Counted from the first letter of the stretch, positions 41,415 through 49,683 are shown. The stretch is DNA of 64,000 nt from DATGMP01 sp035293565 (GCA_035293565.1 DATGMP010000107.1:10281-74280), one strand, 5' to 3'. The notes: generated from the sequence alone by a model not told the origin. Numbers and translations: made by a program.

Positions 41415-41716
41415 CAGGCACCCGGCCCGAATCTCTTGCGCAGCTGGATTCCGATCATCCTGGGCTCGTTATACACCGCCTGGTCGGTACCAAGCGAGTT
41501 GATGAGCGCCGCGCCGCCGATCGTGTAGACCGTGTCGGTCAAGTTCGTGACATAAAAGGTCGCATCGAATCCGCTTTTCAGGATATCCGTCCAATCGACC
41601 GAAAGGTCGAACGTGTCTGTCGCTCCTTGATCGGCCGAAGGATCGCGCAGGCCTCCTTCTTCTCCCCGCCGGGAGCCGTCGGCTGCCCGACTTTCATCTA
41701 AATGATTGATAGTCTG
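41414..41716 (-). pseudogene. TonB-dependent receptor C-terminal remnant
   Basis: About 100 codons open from 41716, with the last 70 matching the end of a TonB-dependent receptor beta-barrel: DTFDLSVDWTDILKSGFDATFY, VTNLTDTVYTIGGAALIN, EPRMIGIQLRKRFG. The C-terminal aromatic barrel strand RMIGIQLRKRFG is typical. There is no plug domain or start codon, so only a 3' fragment is left. The stop overlaps the hydrolase ATG by 1 nt, implying that a full receptor gene once preceded the hydrolase in an operon. The sequence was read manually on the minus strand. Confidence 0.75.
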
Positions 41717-41834
41717 CTATTATGAGAATCTTTGGCCTGAAAGTTTTTCGTTGCGATGCCGACCGGGCGCCTCGTCTCCATCGCGATTTCGTGGTGATAT
41801 CGCGTCGGAGAACCCGAACAACCGGGAGCGACAA

Positions 41835-42629
41835 ATGAGTGGATTCGCAGGACAGTCCGTGCTGGTCACGGGGGCCGGACGTGGAATCGGCAAGGCGATC
41901 GCGCTGAGATTTGCGCGCGCCGGCGCGGATGTCGGCGTCGTCGACCGCAACGGCGCCTGGGCCGAAGCCACAGCCGGCGAGATCGCTGCGGTCGGACGGC
42001 GAAGCTGGTGCGGCGCGGCCGATGTGGGCGACCATGATCAGGTCCAAAGCTTTATGGAGGGAGCGATCGAATCGCTGGGCAAGGTCGACGTGCTGGTCAA
42101 CAATGCCGGTACCTCAGGCGCCCGCCCCTTCTTGGAAATCACGAAGGACGATTGGGAGGCGCAGCTTCGCGTGCATCTCTCGGGAACTTTCTATTGTGCG
42201 CAGGCCGCGGCGCGCGACATGCGAAAACGCAGCTATGGACGCATCGTCTGCATCGCGTCCGTCGCGGGCCTGATGGGTCCGATCGATCTTGCGGCCTATG
42301 GCGCCGCCAAGGCCGGGATCATCGGGCTTGTGCGCGCCATGTCTCTGGAGCTCGCGGATTTCGGCATCACCGCCAATGCGGTGGCTCCCGGTCCGATCGA
42401 CACCGAGCTGCTACGCTCCTCATGGCCCGCCGATGTCTATGCCGAGCGTGCCGAGCACATCCCGTTGCGCCGCCTAGGCCAAACCGAGGAGATCGCCCAC
42501 GCCGTCGAATTCCTGGCCTCGCGCGAAGCCGCCTATGTCTCGGGCGTGGTGATCCCGGTCGACGGCGGTTCTGTCGCCGCCGGCGCCTACATGGTCGAGA
42601 AATATCGGCGAAGGAAAGCCGGAAAATAG
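41835..42629 (+). CDS. SDR family oxidoreductase
   Basis: A 264-aa classical SDR with TGAGRGIG, NNAGTSG, IASVAG and AYGAAKAG, and a GPIDTELLRSSW substrate loop. Its start at 41835 is preceded by GGGAGCGAC; the longer frame to 41706 has no homology. It begins 118 nt after the end of the TonB remnant region, on the opposite strand. It resembles 3-oxoacyl-ACP reductase-like catabolic SDRs; the substrate is not evident. Confidence 0.87.
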   Translation: MSGFAGQSVLVTGAGRGIGKAIALRFARAGADVGVVDRNGAWAEATAGEIAAVGRRSWCGAADVGDHDQVQSFMEGAIESLGKVDVLVNNAGTSGARPFLEITKDDWEAQLRVHLSGTFYCAQAAARDMRKRSYGRIVCIASVAGLMGPIDLAAYGAAKAGIIGLVRAMSLELADFGITANAVAPGPIDTELLRSSWPADVYAERAEHIPLRRLGQTEEIAHAVEFLASREAAYVSGVVIPVDGGSVAAGAYMVEKYRRRKAGK

Positions 42630-42640
42630 GGCGATAAGCA

Positions 42641-42670
42641 ACCGGCCCTTTCCGCACCGGCCCTTTCCGC
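42641..42670. repeat. 15-bp perfect tandem duplication
   Basis: Two adjacent copies of ACCGGCCCTTTCCGC in the 85-bp gap between the convergent SDR and hydroxyacid dehydrogenase genes. It is probably a slippage product. It could affect a terminator in this convergent gap, but no hairpin with a U-tail is visible. Confidence 0.75.
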
Positions 42671-42714
42671 ACAGCATGAGCAAATGTTTGGCTGCTTTCG
42701 GCCACAGACGCGTC

Positions 42715-43869
42715 TCAGATCCGTCGCACGTAATCCGGTCCGATCCGCGCGATATCGCGCAGGCCCAGCAGGGCGAGATCGCGGTCGACTTCAGCTTTCA
42801 TGAGGGTAATCGCACGCGACACTCCCGCTTCGCCGGCGAGTGCGGCGGCGAAGAGCACCGGGCGGCCGATGAAGACGAAGCGGGCACCGAGCGCCAGCGC
42901 CTTCAATATGTCGGTTCCGCGCCGGATGCCGCTATCCATCATCACCGGCATATCGCCGGAATCAGCGACGATCTCGGGTAACACACGAAACGGCGCAATA
43001 GCGCCGTCGAGCTGACGGCCGCCATGGTTGGAAAGGATGATTCCGTCGACGCCGGTCTCCCGGGCAAGTCGCGCATCCTCGCGCGATAGAATGCCTTTGA
43101 CGATGAGCTTGCCCGACCATCGCCTCCGGATCAGCGCAATGTGTTCCCAGGATAGCTCGTCGCGCTTGGCCGCATCGCGGCGCAGATTCTTCGAAAAGAC
43201 CGGCGGTCCCCGCACTGCGTCCATATTCTCGAAATGCGGCACGCCGTGGCGGCTGAGGGTGCGCAATAAGGTGCCGAAGACCCAGTTTGGGTGAAGCGCG
43301 CAATCCCGAATGATCCTGGGCGTCACCACAACCGGCAGCCGGAAGTCGTTGCGCAGATTGTTCTCCCGATTGGCATCGACCGGCACATCCGCGGTCACGA
43401 CGATCGTCTCGTAGCCGACCGCGCGCACGCGCTCGAGCAAAGGTTCGATACGCGCAGCATCCCCGGGGATGTACGCCTGATACCAACCGGTCGGATTTTC
43501 GCGGCGCACCTCTTCGAGCGCGATCAACGACGAGGCGCTCAGTATCATGGGGATACGGGCTGCCTCCGCGGCTCGCGCCATGGCGATGTCGGCACGGTAG
43601 CCGCAGAGGGCCGCTGCGCCCATGGGCGCGATCCCGAACGGCGCCGCATATTCATGGCCGAACCGCGTCACGCGCTGAATACGGTTCGGCACCCCGACCA
43701 GCGCGCGGGGTACGAAAGCGTATTCGGCGAAGGCCGCGCGATTGTCCCGAACACCCGCTTCCGTCTCGCAGCCGCCGGAAATGAAGCCGTGGATGAAGCG
43801 CGGCAGAAGCCGGAGGGCTTCGCTCTCGAAATCGTCGAGCGAGAAGCATCGCTCCAAACGCCTCGACAT
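42715..43869 (-). CDS. FMN-dependent alpha-hydroxy acid dehydrogenase
   Basis: A 384-aa TIM-barrel flavoenzyme of the L-lactate/mandelate dehydrogenase/glycolate oxidase family. TRFGHEYAAPFGIAPMGAAALC begins the barrel; the FMN and substrate site SNHGGRQLDG carries the catalytic His, and the C-terminal VMMDSGIRRGTDILKALALGARFVFIGRP binds the FMN phosphate. Length and order are normal. It oxidises an L-2-hydroxyacid to the 2-oxoacid. Divergent to the DUF1932-type dehydrogenase gene, 89 bp apart, perhaps sharing a promoter region. Confidence 0.92.
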   Translation of the reverse strand: MSRRLERCFSLDDFESEALRLLPRFIHGFISGGCETEAGVRDNRAAFAEYAFVPRALVGVPNRIQRVTRFGHEYAAPFGIAPMGAAALCGYRADIAMARAAEAARIPMILSASSLIALEEVRRENPTGWYQAYIPGDAARIEPLLERVRAVGYETIVVTADVPVDANRENNLRNDFRLPVVVTPRIIRDCALHPNWVFGTLLRTLSRHGVPHFENMDAVRGPPVFSKNLRRDAAKRDELSWEHIALIRRRWSGKLIVKGILSREDARLARETGVDGIILSNHGGRQLDGAIAPFRVLPEIVADSGDMPVMMDSGIRRGTDILKALALGARFVFIGRPVLFAAALAGEAGVSRAITLMKAEVDRDLALLGLRDIARIGPDYVRRI

Positions 43870-43958
43870 CCCTCCCCCTGGCCCTCCGCTGCCGATTCAT
43901 GTTGTCTATTACCGGTCGCGCTCGATACTGCACGGGAAACGAAGCGGGAGCGAGAGTT

Positions 43959-44879
43959 TTGCCAAGCGAGAGAACCCAGGTTCGGCTGGGCATAATCGGG
44001 TTCGGGGAAGTCGGCCAGGGAATCGGCACCGGACTGCGGTCCGAAGGGCTTGACCGCGTCGCAGCCTACGATATCGGCGCATTCGACGGCCCTTTCAGCG
44101 GGGCCAAGCAGGCCTGCGCCCGGGAAAGCGGGATTGCGCTACTGGGATCGCCGGACGAGCTTGCCGCCAATGCCGACCTTATCATCATCGCGGTTCCTGC
44201 GGCGAACTCAGACGAAGCCGCTGCGTCGATCGCCGACGCCATCGAGGCGCGGCATCTCTATTTTGACCTGGTTTCCACGACGCCTGCGGTGAAGGTTCGG
44301 CAGGCGGAACCGCTCAAGGCAAAAGGGACCTTGATCGCCGACGGCGGCATCATGACCTCGCCGCTGCATGACGGACATCGGATCATCATCAAGGCCAGCG
44401 GCCCGGGAGCGGCGCGCGCGCACGATCTTCTCACGCCGTGGGGCATGCGCATCGCGGTCGTGAGCGACAGGCTTGGTGCCGCGACCGGCATCAAGATTCT
44501 GCGCTCTGTGGTGATGAAAGGGCTGGAAGCCTTGCTGCATGAATGCGCGGTCGGCGCCGAGCGCTACGGGATCCGCAATGAAGTGCTCGAGACCATCTCC
44601 GAATTCATGGATTCAAGGCCCTTCGCGGAGACCGCGAAATTTCTCATTCGCAGCGGCATGATTCACGCGGGCCGCCGCTCGGGCGAGGCCGAGATGGCGG
44701 CCGAGGCGCTCGAAGAGGCCGGCATCGAACCCGTCATGACCGATGCGACCACACGCATGCTTGCCCGTGTTGCCGAGCTCGGCATGAAGGAGCATTTCCG
44801 TAATGTCGTGCCCGATGACTGGCACGAAGCGGTCGCTGCGGTCGACGCGGCGCTCCGCACACGACGCGGCATCGGCTGA
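43959..44879 (+). CDS. NAD(P)-dependent dehydrogenase, DUF1932 C-terminal domain
   Basis: A 306-aa member of the beta-hydroxyacid dehydrogenase-like group: Rossmann motif IIGFGEVGQGIG (8-19), then a helical C-terminal DUF1932 domain (LGAATGIKILRSVVMKGLEALLHE, TDATTRMLARVAELGMKEHFR). The start is TTG 43959, supported by GGGAG eight nucleotides upstream; an upstream ATG at 43899 has no ribosome site. The C-terminal domain is that of phosphogluconate dehydrogenase-related enzymes acting on 2- or 3-hydroxyacids. It overlaps the small gene downstream by 1 nt. Confidence 0.82.
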   Translation: MPSERTQVRLGIIGFGEVGQGIGTGLRSEGLDRVAAYDIGAFDGPFSGAKQACARESGIALLGSPDELAANADLIIIAVPAANSDEAAASIADAIEARHLYFDLVSTTPAVKVRQAEPLKAKGTLIADGGIMTSPLHDGHRIIIKASGPGAARAHDLLTPWGMRIAVVSDRLGAATGIKILRSVVMKGLEALLHECAVGAERYGIRNEVLETISEFMDSRPFAETAKFLIRSGMIHAGRRSGEAEMAAEALEEAGIEPVMTDATTRMLARVAELGMKEHFRNVVPDDWHEAVAAVDAALRTRRGIG

Positions 44880-45121
44880 TGGAGAGGACCCGAAGCAGGA
44901 TCTTGGTCGGCGCGGCGCTTCTCGCCGCGTTCGCCACCATACCTTACTGCTCGCAAAGCCGTGTCAATCGGGCCGCGCTGGACAAGGCCGACGCTGGCGT
45001 CGCTGAAGCTGGAGCGGCCGCCGAACGCGCCATCAAGAGTGCAGCCGAAGCCGCTGCCGCGGCCAAGGCCGCAGAGCATGCCGCCGATGATCTCCGTCCG
45101 CCAGCAGGGCCGGGATCCTAA
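44879..45121 (+). CDS. Small membrane-anchored or lipoprotein-like protein
   Basis: An 80-aa protein beginning with a positively charged leader and a hydrophobic stretch (ILVGAALLAAFATIPYCS), then an Ala/Glu/Lys-rich helix (EAAAAAKAAEHAADDL). The Cys after the hydrophobic segment could be a lipidation site, although the lipobox is poor. TGATG couples it to the upstream dehydrogenase gene. The Ala-rich helix is coiled-coil-like. Unknown function. Confidence 0.6.
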   Translation: MERTRSRILVGAALLAAFATIPYCSQSRVNRAALDKADAGVAEAGAAAERAIKSAAEAAAAAKAAEHAADDLRPPAGPGS

Positions 45122-45159
45122 CGCCTCAGCCAGCTGGCAATAAAGGCATTGGCCTTTCC

Positions 45160-45176
45160 AGTTTATATGCTAAACT
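45160..45176. promoter_or_regulatory. AGTTTA-N5-TAAACT palindrome upstream of the Rieske gene
   Basis: AGTTTA (45160-45165) and TAAACT (45171-45176) form a perfect 6-bp inverted repeat separated by 5 bp, 32 nt before the ATG of the oxygenase gene. The AT-rich region around it (TTTATATGCTAAACTAAAT) is unusual for the GC-rich window. It could be an operator overlapping the promoter. No regulator is adjacent on this side, except the GntR gene 5 kb away. Confidence 0.45.
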
Positions 45177-45207
45177 AAATCGAGACGACACTCTAGGGAG
45201 GAACGGC

Positions 45208-46407
45208 ATGGAACGGGCGGGGCGGATCGCGATTGCGAAGCAGGTTCTCCAACTGATCGAATCCGGAAAGCCCTATCTGGGCGAAGAATCCTGGGAGGTG
45301 GATGTCGGCCGCTTCATCGATAAGGACCGGTTCCTGCTCGAGAAGCAGAAGCTATTTCTGGAGCGGCCGCAGCTGATCGCCCTAAGCGCCGATCTGCCCA
45401 AAATCGGCGACTATTTCGCGACGGATATCGCCGGCAAGCCGATCCTGCTGGTCCGCGGCAAGGACGGGAAGGCCCGTGCCTTCCTCAACGCCTGCAGACA
45501 TCGCGGCGTGAAGCTGGCCGAAGAGGGCTGCGGCCATGCGGCGGGCTTCACCTGCCCCTATCACGGCTGGACCTACGCGCTGGACGGCGCGCTCACCAGC
45601 GTGCCAAGCCGCATGTCATTCGAAGAGCATCAGCTCAAGAACCGCGGTCTCATCCCGCTGCCGACAGCAGAAGAGATCGGGGTCATCGTGGTCCACCCCG
45701 ACCCGCATGGGGAGCTCGATTTCGACGAGTTCCTCGGGCCGATGAAGGACGTGCTCGAGGACATGGATCTCGGTTCCTACGAGCAGGTTTCACGTTACAG
45801 GGAACCGGCGCGGATCAATTGGAAGCACGCCGTCGATGGCGGCATGGAAGCTTACCACGTGCAGTTCCTGCATCCGACCACCTTCCGCACCGACGGGGGA
45901 GGATTCCTGCCTCATATCCAGTTCGGCCAGCATCACGCCTTCATCACCTCCGGCCCCGAGATGGCGGAACTCAAGGACAAGCCGGAGTCCGAATGGCCGA
46001 AATCCTGCGGCTGGGGTTCGGTGAATGCGATCTTCCCGAACACGGTGATCGGCGGCGGCGGACGGCAGAACATCCTTTTCTTCCAGCGCACCGAGCCAAT
46101 GGATGAGCCTGGCGTGTGCAACTACAATTACCGCCTTTACGCCAAGCCGGCCCGCACCGCGGAGGAGAAGCAGGCGGTCGCAGACGGCGTCAAGCTGTTC
46201 ATGAAGGTGGCGCTCGAAGAGGACATGCCGACCCAGGTCAGCTCGCAGATCATGATGGAGTCGGGCGCAGTGCCGTCCGTCATCTTCGGCAAGCGCGAGG
46301 CATGTCTGGTCGGCATGCATAGGGGCTATGACGAGGCAATCGGCCACGACGCCGCGACCGCGCTTCGCAACAACGCCGCCCGCATGGGAATCTCGCCGAC
46401 CCGGTAG
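45208..46407 (+). CDS. Rieske ring-hydroxylating oxygenase alpha subunit
   Basis: A 399-aa oxygenase. The Rieske [2Fe-2S] ligands are Cys96/His98 (CRHRG) and Cys116/His119 (CPYHGWTY). The mononuclear iron site has His217 and His222 (EAYHVQFLHPTTF). An AGGGAGGAACGGC ribosome site precedes ATG. No small subunit, ferredoxin or reductase gene adjoins it, so partners must be elsewhere. KshA-like 3-ketosteroid 9-alpha-hydroxylation is possible given the window's steroid theme, but the sequence does not show KshA-specific signatures. It converges with the anti-sigma gene, 1 bp apart. Confidence 0.88.
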   Translation: MERAGRIAIAKQVLQLIESGKPYLGEESWEVDVGRFIDKDRFLLEKQKLFLERPQLIALSADLPKIGDYFATDIAGKPILLVRGKDGKARAFLNACRHRGVKLAEEGCGHAAGFTCPYHGWTYALDGALTSVPSRMSFEEHQLKNRGLIPLPTAEEIGVIVVHPDPHGELDFDEFLGPMKDVLEDMDLGSYEQVSRYREPARINWKHAVDGGMEAYHVQFLHPTTFRTDGGGFLPHIQFGQHHAFITSGPEMAELKDKPESEWPKSCGWGSVNAIFPNTVIGGGGRQNILFFQRTEPMDEPGVCNYNYRLYAKPARTAEEKQAVADGVKLFMKVALEEDMPTQVSSQIMMESGAVPSVIFGKREACLVGMHRGYDEAIGHDAATALRNNAARMGISPTR

Positions 46408-46408
46408 T

Positions 46409-47185
46409 TTACGAGGATTGCGCGGCCTTCGTGATGAGGTCGCGCAGTTCTTGGAGCTCCTGCGCATTGAGATCGGAGACGGCGGTGAAGACAAGGCCGC
46501 CCGTCTCCCAGCGCAGCAGATTGTACCCGTCGCGGCTTGTGACGCCCGAAGCGGCACCGGACTCATTCGGTCCGGGCGACCATACGAATACGTTGATGAT
46601 ATGGAGCTTGCGCTTGTAGACGAGCGCCGCGACCGGATGGTTGCCGGCATAGTCGAGTCGTCCGCCCACGAGCGGGAATCCTTGATCCGCGAGATCGACC
46701 ACCGGCGGCGAAAAGACGGTCTTGCCCGCGAACCAGGGTTTCACCGTATGACGGTCCGACGTGGTAACGTCCGTCAAATGATCCGCCATCAACGAACGGA
46801 CATGATCAGCCACAAGGTCGCGGCTCACTGGATCCTCGCGGATGCCAGGGACGAACCACAGCGCGATCGCGGCGGCGCTGGCAGCGGTCGCAAGCGCCGA
46901 GCCCCAATCGCGCCAGAATGCGAAGCTTGACCATCGCCGAGCCTGCGTCACGCCTGAGCTGCGGTGGGCCAGCACACGAGCCATCTCCGCTTCGAACTTC
47001 TCGGGCGCCTTATAGCTGACGTCCGATTTCTTGAGCATTGCACGGATGGCCCGCGTGCGGTCGGCTTCGGCAGCGCAATCCGAGCAGGTCGCGAGATGAG
47101 CCTCCATGCGACGCATGGCGATCGCGTCTAGCTCACCGTCAAAAAAAGCGTCGAGCTCCGCCTCATCCACGCCGCAAGGTTTCAC
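46409..47185 (-). CDS. Zinc-finger anti-sigma factor, membrane-bound
   Basis: A 258-aa anti-sigma factor. The ZAS motif H-x3-C-x2-C is in MRRMEAHLATCSDCAAEA. A single membrane segment (SALATAASAAAIALWFV) follows at about residues 90-110, and then a C-terminal periplasmic domain. The GTG start at 47185 overlaps the sigma stop by 4 nt (GTGA), the classical sigma/anti-sigma coupling. It binds and inactivates the sigma factor until an envelope or redox signal frees it. Confidence 0.87.
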   Translation of the reverse strand: MKPCGVDEAELDAFFDGELDAIAMRRMEAHLATCSDCAAEADRTRAIRAMLKKSDVSYKAPEKFEAEMARVLAHRSSGVTQARRWSSFAFWRDWGSALATAASAAAIALWFVPGIREDPVSRDLVADHVRSLMADHLTDVTTSDRHTVKPWFAGKTVFSPPVVDLADQGFPLVGGRLDYAGNHPVAALVYKRKLHIINVFVWSPGPNESGAASGVTSRDGYNLLRWETGGLVFTAVSDLNAQELQELRDLITKAAQSS

Positions 47186-47757
47186 GTTACTTCTCCCTGC
47201 CGCGCGGCCTCGGCGACCCAAGCTTCGGCGAAGGCACGTCGTGCCCGCGAGAGCCGGGACATGACCGTCCCAATCGGGCTTTCGACGGCGTCGGCGATCT
47301 CGCGATAGCTCATCTCCTCCATCTCGCGCATGATCAGGACTTCCTTATAGGCTGGCGGCAGGTTTTCGAGCACGCGCCGCACGCAAGCGGAGTCTGCTTG
47401 TTCGATCAACAACGCCTCGGCGGTACGTGCGTCGCTCGGAACCGTCTCGGTCTCGCCGTCGGGCACCGGATCGGAGACATCCATCCGCCGCGCCCGCGCC
47501 CAATCGAGGAAGCGGCTGCGGACGATCGCGAGGAGCCAGGCGCGCGCATTACCGCCGCGATAGGAATCCCGATAGCGAAGTGCCCGCAGACAGCTTTCTT
47601 GCACGATCTCCCGCGCCGCCTCATCGTCGCGCGTCAGCATGCGCGCGAGATTGTACGCGGCGTCCAGATGCGGCAGCAGGATAAGGCCGAAACGTTCTTC
47701 GGCAGCGTCCTTTCCCTTCGCGCGCCGCCACAAGCCGGTTGCTGCCATTTCGACCAT
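47182..47757 (-). CDS. ECF sigma-70 factor
   Basis: A 191-aa ECF sigma factor. Region 2 (AYNLARMLTRDDEAAREIVQESCLRALRYRDSY, NARAWLLAIVRSRFLDWAR) and region 4 (LPPAYKEVLIMREMEEMSYREIADAVESPIGTVMSRLSRARRAF) are complete. The linker is short. The start is uncertain: ATG at 47757 or 47748; the longer open frame to 47883 overlaps the cytochrome gene. It follows the cytochrome c gene by 88 bp and precedes its anti-sigma. Confidence 0.88.
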   Translation of the reverse strand: MVEMAATGLWRRAKGKDAAEERFGLILLPHLDAAYNLARMLTRDDEAAREIVQESCLRALRYRDSYRGGNARAWLLAIVRSRFLDWARARRMDVSDPVPDGETETVPSDARTAEALLIEQADSACVRRVLENLPPAYKEVLIMREMEEMSYREIADAVESPIGTVMSRLSRARRAFAEAWVAEAARQGEVT

Positions 47758-47845
47758 CCGAGCGTCTCTTATCCGCCGGCCCTCGGCGATTTTATCCGGC
47801 GACAAGGGATCAGGCGAGCGGAAACGGGCGGGGGCCGCGCCCAAA

Positions 47846-48724
47846 TCAGCCCGAAGGAAGCTTGGGCAGAGGTAGCTCGACATGAATGGGCCGCACGCTT
47901 TTCAGGTAAACCGCGATCGCGTGGCGATCGGCGTCGGAGAGCTTGGAGGTCCCGCGCACAACGGATTTCATGCCCGACCCCACCATGTCCGATTCCGGGG
48001 TCATGCCGGTCTTGAGCAATGTCTCGATATCGGCCAACGACCAGCCGCCAATGCCGGTCTCCATATCGGGCGTGATGTTGGGCGCGTTCTGACCGTCCGG
48101 CCCCGCGACATTCCCTGAGAAGGCGCGGCCATGTTCGAGCGCGCCCAGCGGATTGCGGGGCGTGTGACATTCCTCGCAATGGACGACCGCGTGGACGAGG
48201 TAATTCCCGCGGTTCCAATCCGCATCCTTGGTCGGCTCGAGCTCAATGGGGCCTGATCTGAAGAACAGGGCGCGCCAGAAGAAGAGCAAGGGTCGCCAGC
48301 CGAAGGGCGGCTTCGGCTGGTGCGGTTTATCCGGTTTCGATGCCGGGTCGAGGCTCATCAGATATCCGTAGAGATCGCCGATGTCGCGGTCGGTCATGCC
48401 GGTGAAGGCGGTAAACGGGAAGACCGGAAAGAGATATTCACCGCCCGGCCCGACCCCTCGACGCACCGCGTCGTGGAATTCGGTTTCGCTCCAGCCGCCT
48501 ATGCCATGCGCCTTGTCTGGCGTGATGTTCGGCGCATAGAAGCGGCCGAACGGTGTATCGAGCCCGAGGCCGCCCGAGGGCGCGCCGCCATCCTTCTCTC
48601 CCCCATGGCAGCCGGCACAGCCGGCTGCGTCGTAGAGATATTTTCCGCGCTCGAGGGAATCCCGGTCTGCGCCCCATGCGGCGGACGCAGCCAGGAACAG
48701 CATGATGGCGAGAATCCTACCCAT
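47846..48724 (-). CDS. Diheme cytochrome c, exported
   Basis: A 292-aa protein with a signal peptide (MGRILAIMLFLAASAAWGA) and two heme sites: CAGCH (Cys36, Cys39, His40) and CEECH in the C-terminal half (VHCEECHTPRNPLG). GIGGWSETEF and GIGGWSLADI are the repeated segments of two cytochrome c domains. Between them is a Trp/Phe-rich stretch (FGWRPLLFFWRALFFRSGP) that may be a membrane-associated loop. It resembles the cytochrome subunit of alcohol- or gluconate-dehydrogenase-type complexes, though no partner dehydrogenase is adjacent. It starts 2 nt from the metallophosphoesterase stop. Confidence 0.88.
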   Translation of the reverse strand: MGRILAIMLFLAASAAWGADRDSLERGKYLYDAAGCAGCHGGEKDGGAPSGGLGLDTPFGRFYAPNITPDKAHGIGGWSETEFHDAVRRGVGPGGEYLFPVFPFTAFTGMTDRDIGDLYGYLMSLDPASKPDKPHQPKPPFGWRPLLFFWRALFFRSGPIELEPTKDADWNRGNYLVHAVVHCEECHTPRNPLGALEHGRAFSGNVAGPDGQNAPNITPDMETGIGGWSLADIETLLKTGMTPESDMVGSGMKSVVRGTSKLSDADRHAIAVYLKSVRPIHVELPLPKLPSG

Positions 48725-48726
48725 TG

Positions 48727-49605
48727 TTACGCGATCGCGTTGGTTGCGAGATCGAATGCCGCGCCCTGGGTCTTCACGGTGCGGAAGCCCAGCCCCTGGA
48801 AGGGGTGCACCGCATCCCAAGGAATAGGCGTCTTCTTCGGCTGCGATCCCGCCAACGGGAACGGAAAGATCACCGACTCCGCCGCATGATGCGCGGTCCC
48901 ACCGATGATCCGATGATTTTCCTGGTGGATATGACCGTAAAACACCGTGACATTCTTGTAGGGCGAGAGGATCTGGAGGGCCTTGGCCCCGTCTTTCGTC
49001 GCCCAATCCCACTGAGGGTAAAGGTCGAACAAGGGCCGGTGGGCGAAGACCACGATCGGCTGCGCCTTGTCGCTCTTCTCCAGGTCCGCCGCCAGCCATT
49101 GCAGCTGGTCGTCGCCGATCAGGCCGTTCGGGTCGGAGACGTTGTCGATCGCGACGAAATGGACGCCCTTATGGTCGAAGCTGTAATGGCCCGCACCGAA
49201 ATTCGTCCTGTAAAGCGCCCCCGCATCGAGCCCGGCATCGTTCTCGCCGGGTAGAAAGCGGACAGTCTTTGCCTTGAGATCGCCGACGATCGCGCGGAAC
49301 TCGGACATGCGCCGTTGCCGCTCAGTGTCGTCGGGCGCGGCATGGGTGAGGTCGCCTGTGAAGATGACGAAGTCGGGCTCCCGCTCGAGTGCATTCACCG
49401 CCGCCACCGCCCGCCTCAGCGTGTTCTTGGCTTCCGGGTTGGCCGGACCTTCATAACCCCAATGGGTATCGGTCAGCTGGACGAAAAAGAAGTCCTGACC
49501 GGCCGCGGCAAGCGCCCTGCCCCACGGCCCCAGCCCCGAGGCGAAGACCACTCCACCCAATCCCGCCAGTTCCAAAAAACCCCTGCGGCCAATCTCGATG
49601 CTCAT
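48727..49605 (-). CDS. Tat-exported metallophosphoesterase
   Basis: A 292-aa calcineurin-like phosphoesterase. The N-terminus (EIGRRGFLELAGLGG) has a twin-Arg leader. Metal motifs are QLTDTHWG, FTGDLTH, PGENDAG (where GNHD/GEHD is usual), FAHRP and YGHIHQ. ATG 49605 is preceded by GGAGGGG. It is the first gene of a four-gene operon with cytochrome c, sigma and anti-sigma genes. The physiological substrate is unknown. Confidence 0.86.
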   Translation of the reverse strand: MSIEIGRRGFLELAGLGGVVFASGLGPWGRALAAAGQDFFFVQLTDTHWGYEGPANPEAKNTLRRAVAAVNALEREPDFVIFTGDLTHAAPDDTERQRRMSEFRAIVGDLKAKTVRFLPGENDAGLDAGALYRTNFGAGHYSFDHKGVHFVAIDNVSDPNGLIGDDQLQWLAADLEKSDKAQPIVVFAHRPLFDLYPQWDWATKDGAKALQILSPYKNVTVFYGHIHQENHRIIGGTAHHAAESVIFPFPLAGSQPKKTPIPWDAVHPFQGLGFRTVKTQGAAFDLATNAIA

Positions 49606-49657
49606 GCGATCCCCTCCTCGTGAAAGACGCCGAAGCGGCGCCGTCATGGAGCAAGAC

Positions 49658-49683
49658 CGGGAATACCCCGCATTTTATTCCCG
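49658..49683. promoter_or_regulatory. Inverted repeat CGGGAATA/TATTCCCG
   Basis: An 8-bp perfect inverted repeat: CGGGAATA (49658-49665) and TATTCCCG (49676-49683), spacer 10 bp. It lies in the 136-bp divergent gap between the metallophosphoesterase operon and the amidohydrolase gene. It looks like an operator for a dimeric regulator. It could also be recognised by the ECF sigma of this operon only if -35/-10 boxes were seen, which they are not. Confidence 0.45.

Noticed and set aside
45208..46407. Rieske oxygenase as KshA
   Set aside because: Rieske and iron-site residues are general for the family; no KshA-specific feature could be confirmed and no KshB gene is adjacent.
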